The translations under genes were made by a program, and so were the position numbers. From assembly GCA_020846005.1 (NCBI GenBank), contig JADLEQ010000042.1, positions 1-64,000 of the forward strand: a stretch of 64,000 bases of DNA, read 5' to 3'. The notes below the pieces were generated by a model. It was not told the DNA's origin, did not search any database, and saw only the letters and a program-made list of their open reading frames with translations. Numbering within the stretch: the stretch's first letter is position 1; every line of letters starts with the position of its first letter. Below are positions 60,137 through 64,000 of the stretch, piece after piece. Source of the stretch: Polyangiaceae bacterium (GTDB lineage Bacteria; Myxococcota_A; Polyangia; Polyangiales; Polyangiaceae).

Positions 60137-61216
60137 ATGTCGGTCGATCCCGCCGATCAGATCGAGGCGGGCCTGTCCGCCTTCGGCGTCGAGCTCGGCG
60201 CGCGCTTCGACGCCGCGACGACCGAACAGGAGCTCCGCAACGCGCGCGCCGAGCTCCTCGGCAAGGGCGGCTCGCTCACCTCGCTGCTCAAGCTGATGGG
60301 GCGTGTCCCGCCCGAGCGCCGCAAGGAGCTCGGTGAGCGAGTGAACGCCGCGAAATCGGGCGTCGAGTCCGCGTTCGAGGGTCGCCTCTTGGCGCTCCGC
60401 GCCGCGGCGCGCCGCGCGGATCTCGAGGGGCCCGCGCTCGATCTCACGATGCCCGGGCGCGTGCCGGCGCCGCGGGGACACATGCACCCGGTGACCCGCG
60501 TGCGCTTCGAGATCCTCGACGTGTTCCGCTCCCTCGGGTTCGAGGTCGCGTGGGGACCGGAGATCGATCTCGAGCAGAACAACTTCACGCGCCTGGCGTT
60601 CCCGCCCGATCACCCGGCGACGGACATGCAGGACAGCTTCTGGGTGCGCGTCGCGGGCGCGCCGCCGGACTCGCGCGCGCTGCTCCGCACGCACACCAGC
60701 ACCGTGCAGATCCGCGAGATGCTGCAGCATCCCCCGCCCCTCGCGCGAGTGAGCGGCGGGGCCGTCTTTCGTCGCGATGACGACGTGACCCACTCGCCGA
60801 TGTTCCACCAGGTCGAGGGCTTCCTCGTCGACGAAGGCGTCTCGTTCGCGCAGCTGAAGGGCGTGCTCACGGCCTTCGCCGAGCGGTTCTATGGTCCGGG
60901 CACCGGTGTTCGCTTCCGCCCGAGCTACTTCCCGTTCGTGGAGCCCGGCGCCGAGGTCGACGTAAGCTGCGTCTTCTGTCGCGCGGGGGAGGCGTCGCGC
61001 GCCGCGTGCCGCGTGTGCAAGGGCACGGGCTGGCTCGAGATCCTGGGCTGCGGGATGATCCACCCGCGCGTGCTCGAGCACTGTGGTGTCGACCCGGAGC
61101 GGTGGACGGGCTTCGCCTTCGGCATGGGCGTCGAGCGCGTGGCGATGCTGAGGTACGGCATCCCGGACATCCGCCTGCTGTTCGAGAACGATCCGCGCTT
61201 CCTCGTTCAGTTCTGA
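60137..61216 (+). CDS. pheS: Phenylalanine-tRNA ligase alpha subunit
   Basis: This 359-residue class II synthetase subunit has the N-terminal coiled coil (to about residue 85), motif 2 (VFRRDDDVTHSPMFHQVEGF), motif 3 (FAFGMGVERVAMLRYGIPDIRLL) and the PheS entry MPGRVPAPRGHMHPV. A Cys-rich insertion (Cys278, Cys281, Cys291, Cys294; spacing C-x2-C-x9-C-x2-C) precedes GTGWLEILGCGMIHP, a probable zinc knuckle known in some PheS proteins. PheT, its required partner in the alpha2-beta2 enzyme, is not downstream; the next gene is convergent and overlaps this stop by 10 nt. The ATG at 60137 has a poor Shine-Dalgarno. Confidence 0.95.
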   Translation: MSVDPADQIEAGLSAFGVELGARFDAATTEQELRNARAELLGKGGSLTSLLKLMGRVPPERRKELGERVNAAKSGVESAFEGRLLALRAAARRADLEGPALDLTMPGRVPAPRGHMHPVTRVRFEILDVFRSLGFEVAWGPEIDLEQNNFTRLAFPPDHPATDMQDSFWVRVAGAPPDSRALLRTHTSTVQIREMLQHPPPLARVSGGAVFRRDDDVTHSPMFHQVEGFLVDEGVSFAQLKGVLTAFAERFYGPGTGVRFRPSYFPFVEPGAEVDVSCVFCRAGEASRAACRVCKGTGWLEILGCGMIHPRVLEHCGVDPERWTGFAFGMGVERVAMLRYGIPDIRLLFENDPRFLVQF

Positions 61217-62952
61217 TCGTCGCGCCCGCCCGCGTCGGGCACCGGGACGCCGACGCGGGTGGGGTCGGAGCGCTCGCCGACGCGGATCGCGCGGTCCGCG
61301 ATGGCGACCACGCGCTCCCGATGCGAGACGAGCAGAACGCTCCGCGCGCCGCGCAGCTGCGAGAGCGCCTGCAGCACGAGCGCCTCCGCGGCCGGGTCGA
61401 GCCCCTCGGTGGGCTCGTCGACGAGCAGGACGGGCTGGCCGCTGGCGAGGGCGCGCGCGAGCGCGATGAGCCGGCGCTCCCCGCCGCTCGGCCGCCGGCC
61501 GCCGGGGCCGATCGGGCGAGGATCGTCGCTCAGCGCGCCGGCGCCGAGCGACGCGAGCGCCGCGCGCGCCGCGGCGTCGCTGGCTCCGAGGAGTCGGACG
61601 TTGTCGAGCACCGTCCCGGCGCCGAGCGGCGCCTCCTGTGGCACCCACGCGAAGGGTCGCACGGCGGGCCCCACGCCCGCGTCCGCGAGCGAACGATCGC
61701 CGTACGTGAGGCCCCCGACGGTGGGGTCCAGGCCGAGCAGCGCCCGGAGCAGCGTCGTCTTCCCGCTGCCGGTGGCGCCCGACACGGCGACGATCTCGCC
61801 GGGCTCGACGCGCAGCGAGGTGCGCGGTCCGTGCGTGCGCGCGCCGAGCTCGGTAGCGACGAGCCGCTCGAGCAGCGCGGGCGCCGTCGGCTCGCCGGCG
61901 GCCGCCGGCGGCGCGACGGGCGCGCCGAGTCGCGCCACCGTGCCGGGCACCGCCCGCTCGAGCGCGCCGAGCGCGAGCGCTCCGCGGTCCAGCGCGGCGC
62001 GGGCGTCCCCGAGATCGCGGAGCGGGCGGTACGCCATGAACACGAGCGCGACCAGGGCGAGCGCGTGGTCTGACGGCAGCGGGGAGCCGAGTCGCGCCGT
62101 CAAGGCGAGCACGCAGACGAGCGCCAGCGCGCCGACCACTTCGTTGGCGCCGCTCAGCGCCACGCGCTGGCGCTCGGCCCTGGCCAGGGACTCGGCGCCG
62201 CGCCGCGCGGCCTGCTCGACCTCGGCGCCGACCCGGGCCGCGGCGCCGTGGGTCCGGTACAGATCGAGGTGCAGGAACAGATCGTCGACCCCCGCCTGGA
62301 GCTCCTCGGCCGACTCGCGGGCCTGCGCCGCCCGGCGCGCCCAGCGGCGCCGGAGATACGATCCAGCGAGAGTGAACGGCGCGAGTGCCACCGCTGCACC
62401 GAAGGCCCAGGCCCCTGACACTGCGATCATGGAGGCGAGAAGCGGGAGCACCGCGAGCAGCGCTCGGGCGCCGCCCAGCGCGCCCCGGTCGACGGCGCCC
62501 TCGATCGCCCGCAGCCGGACGGTGGCCTGCGCCCCGAGCAGGGCGCCGGAGGGCGCGGCGGCGGCCGAGTCGAAGGTCGCGCGCGCAGCCCGCGCACCCG
62601 CGATGCCGACGATCCGCGCCTGCGCGCCGGCGGCGACCGCCTGTCCGGTCGCCTTGACGAGCGCCGCCGCCAGGCCAAGGTAGGAGATCGTGCCGAGATT
62701 CGGCACCGAGGCGCCACCCTCGCGGCCGAGCCCGGCCGCGAGCCACGCCGCCGCGAGCGCCAGCGCCGTGTGCCCGGCAGCTCCTGCGCCGGCACCCAAG
62801 ACGAGCGCCGCGAGCGCTCTCCCCTCGGCGAGGCCCGATCGGATCGAGAGGAGGAGCAGCTCGACGGCCTCGCCTCGACCGCGCTCCGGCGGCGCGGACG
62901 AGGCCGAATCGTCGGTTTCGTTCGTACTCACCCAAGACCCGAGACTCGCCAT
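61207..62952 (-). CDS. ABC exporter, fused permease and ATPase
   Basis: This 581-residue protein has an N-terminal membrane half of about five or six hydrophobic segments (residues about 30-330) and a C-terminal ATPase with Walker A GATGSGKTT (near residue 391), signature PSGGERRLIALARALA, Walker B VLLVDEPTEGLD and H-loop LLVSHRE. It probably works as a homodimer or with a partner half-transporter. Substrate unknown; the domain order is that of bacterial lipid, peptide or toxin exporters. The start at 62952 follows the N-terminal polar segment. The 3' end overlaps pheS by 10 nt tail to tail. Confidence 0.9.
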   Translation of the reverse strand: MASLGSWVSTNETDDSASSAPPERGRGEAVELLLLSIRSGLAEGRALAALVLGAGAGAAGHTALALAAAWLAAGLGREGGASVPNLGTISYLGLAAALVKATGQAVAAGAQARIVGIAGARAARATFDSAAAAPSGALLGAQATVRLRAIEGAVDRGALGGARALLAVLPLLASMIAVSGAWAFGAAVALAPFTLAGSYLRRRWARRAAQARESAEELQAGVDDLFLHLDLYRTHGAAARVGAEVEQAARRGAESLARAERQRVALSGANEVVGALALVCVLALTARLGSPLPSDHALALVALVFMAYRPLRDLGDARAALDRGALALGALERAVPGTVARLGAPVAPPAAAGEPTAPALLERLVATELGARTHGPRTSLRVEPGEIVAVSGATGSGKTTLLRALLGLDPTVGGLTYGDRSLADAGVGPAVRPFAWVPQEAPLGAGTVLDNVRLLGASDAAARAALASLGAGALSDDPRPIGPGGRRPSGGERRLIALARALASGQPVLLVDEPTEGLDPAAEALVLQALSQLRGARSVLLVSHRERVVAIADRAIRVGERSDPTRVGVPVPDAGGRDDQN

Positions 62953-63050
62953 GACCCAACCCAGGCTAGCCCTCGGGCGGCGCAACCCAGCACCCAGAAT
63001 TTCGCCCCGAGGATGAGAGTGGAGGATACGTCCCCACACGCCCCCCCAGT

Positions 63051-63066
63051 GGGCACGCAGTTTGCA
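63051..63066 (+). promoter_or_regulatory. Strong sigma-54-type promoter candidate for the downstream sigma factor
   Basis: GGGCACGCAGTTTGCA has GG (63052-63053) and GC (63064-63065) exactly 10 nt apart. Only the -26 base departs from TGGCAC-N5-TTGCA. It lies in the 321-nt gap between divergent ABC and sigma-factor genes; predicted initiation near 63077 leaves a leader of about 200 nt. A sigma-54 promoter would imply control by an enhancer-binding protein. Confidence 0.6.
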
Positions 63067-63273
63067 AGAACTTTCGAGACCTTCCCGCTCCGTTCGGCCC
63101 CCGATCCCCGTACCTCCCAGGAACCCCGCCCGCGCCCCCCCGCAGCCGACCCGCGCGGCGTCTCCGGGGCCGCGGGTGGCTCAGGGAGCGGATTCGTTTC
63201 TGCACCCTGACCGTTCCGTAGTGAAACGTCCGTTCCCATCGGAATCCTCCCCCCGCCAGCCCCCGAGCCCGCC

Positions 63274-64000
63274 ATGAACCACATCGAGCCCAACATCGAG
63301 ACCCAGGACGGCGACGAGGAAGAGACCTCCGCGAAGTCCTCCTCGGTCCACGGCGTGCGCGCCGAGGGACCGAACGAGGGCGCGATGCGCAGGTTCGACG
63401 AGCGCATCGTGGTCGATCCGGAGCCCGTGGCCGTCGTCGAGGGCGCGGGCGATTCCATGCTCTCCCGGTACTTCCGGGAGATGTCGAGCCACCAGGTGAT
63501 GGGCCCGGACGAAGAGTTCCAGGCGGCGCAGGCGGTGGAGCAGTCCGAGGTCGGGTTCTGGTGTGCGCTGCTGTCGTACGTCCCCGCGGCCGAGCTCGTC
63601 CTCGATCAGCTGGAGACCGACCTCGCCGGCTCCAGCGAGGAGGACCGCCCGAAGGCGCCGCAGCTCGCCGAGCTGCGTAAGCTCGCGCGCGCGTACCGTC
63701 GCCAGCGGAGCAAGCTGCTGGCCGCGCAGCAGAAGCGGTGGACCTCCTGCTGCGAGGAGCTGGCGCGTGAGCTCCGCCTGCCCGACTCCGATCGCATCTG
63801 GATGGGCAACGCCTTCGCGCTCGTCCGGACGCTCGCCGCTGGCGAGGTCCCGGCGAGCTGCGACGCGGCCCTCGATCGCGCCGCCGTGGCGAAGCTCGCC
63901 GCCCGCGCGCACGTCGCCGATCATCGCCAGCGCGAGTCGAAGAACCGCTTCGTCAAGGCCAACCTGCGCCTCGTCGTGAGCATCGCCAGGCGATACAACC
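63274..64000 (+). CDS. Sigma-70 family factor, group 1/2-type (3' end outside window)
   Basis: The frame is open from the ATG at 63274 to the window end (242 codons). The sequence has an acidic N-terminus, a region 1.2-like block SMLSRYFREMSSHQVMGPDEEFQAAQAVE (about residues 63-91), a long non-conserved Ala/Glu/Arg-rich segment with a Cys pair (to about 215), and a clear start of region 2.1 (KNRFVKANLRLVVSIARRYN, 223-242). Regions 2.2-4 lie beyond the edge. It is a housekeeping- or RpoS/RpoD-like factor, not an ECF type. The group cannot be fixed from this part. Confidence 0.85.
   Translation, partial: MNHIEPNIETQDGDEEETSAKSSSVHGVRAEGPNEGAMRRFDERIVVDPEPVAVVEGAGDSMLSRYFREMSSHQVMGPDEEFQAAQAVEQSEVGFWCALLSYVPAAELVLDQLETDLAGSSEEDRPKAPQLAELRKLARAYRRQRSKLLAAQQKRWTSCCEELARELRLPDSDRIWMGNAFALVRTLAAGEVPASCDAALDRAAVAKLAARAHVADHRQRESKNRFVKANLRLVVSIARRYN

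Overview
The window is very GC-rich, codes densely on both strands, and is packed with lipoproteins carrying Gly/Ala/Ser linkers. Together with a large zincin lipoprotein, SUMF1-fold lipoproteins, a membrane-anchored sigma factor and candidate sigma-54 promoters, this points to a myxobacterium, most likely of the Polyangia (Sorangium/Sandaracinus-like) rather than the Myxococcaceae. The taxonomic placement is an inference from gene content and composition. I see no insertion sequences, CRISPR arrays, rRNA or tRNA genes.

Layout. 1-7 kb: the 3' end of a Gly/Ser/Ala repeat protein, a beta-propeller lipoprotein behind a sigma-54-like promoter, and a CpxAR-like two-component system with a Spy/CpxP-like periplasmic protein. 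7-18.8 kb: a TetR regulator, a Cys-rich lipoprotein, the 2-oxoglutarate dehydrogenase genes sucA-sucB, an ammonium transporter, a class I glutamine amidotransferase, the E3 gene lpdA, a GST-like protein and a sulfotransferase-TPR protein. 18.8-28.4 kb: recC-recB-recD on the minus strand, joined by 4-bp GTGA overlaps. 28.5-36 kb: a membrane protein, an LCAD-type acyl-CoA dehydrogenase, a TfoX-N protein, a gene-poor accessory patch holding an overlapping antitoxin-like/nucleotidyltransferase pair, a coiled-coil membrane protein, a secreted FAM20/HipA-like kinase candidate and a polysaccharide deacetylase lipoprotein.

36-52.6 kb: a 1,492-residue zincin lipoprotein, an overlapping three-gene operon (two DUF4185-like lipoproteins around an envelope protein), a SUMF1-fold lipoprotein, a Cys-repeat lipoprotein, a vWA lipoprotein, a large unrecognised protein with a P-loop-like motif, a membrane-tethered ECF-type sigma factor and a secreted alpha/beta hydrolase. 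52.6-59.1 kb: an apparent uptake locus (lipoprotein, TonB-dependent receptor, BtuF-like binding protein, surface lipoprotein) around a CsoR-fold regulator that has lost the metal ligands, with a G-quadruplex-capable minisatellite upstream of it. 59.5-64 kb: rpmI-rplT-pheS without infC upstream or pheT downstream, an ABC exporter, and the first 242 codons of a sigma-70 family factor behind a good sigma-54-like promoter.

How the genes fit together: the SucA/SucB/LpdA set gives the complete 2-oxoglutarate dehydrogenase complex in one 8-kb stretch. The kinase-regulator-Spy-like set is a self-contained envelope stress module. RecCBD is a complete helicase-nuclease operon. Much of the rest is cell-surface biology typical of predatory, multicellular delta-proteobacteria. 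Starts were chosen from overlaps, Shine-Dalgarno sequences and signal peptides, and are noted where uncertain.
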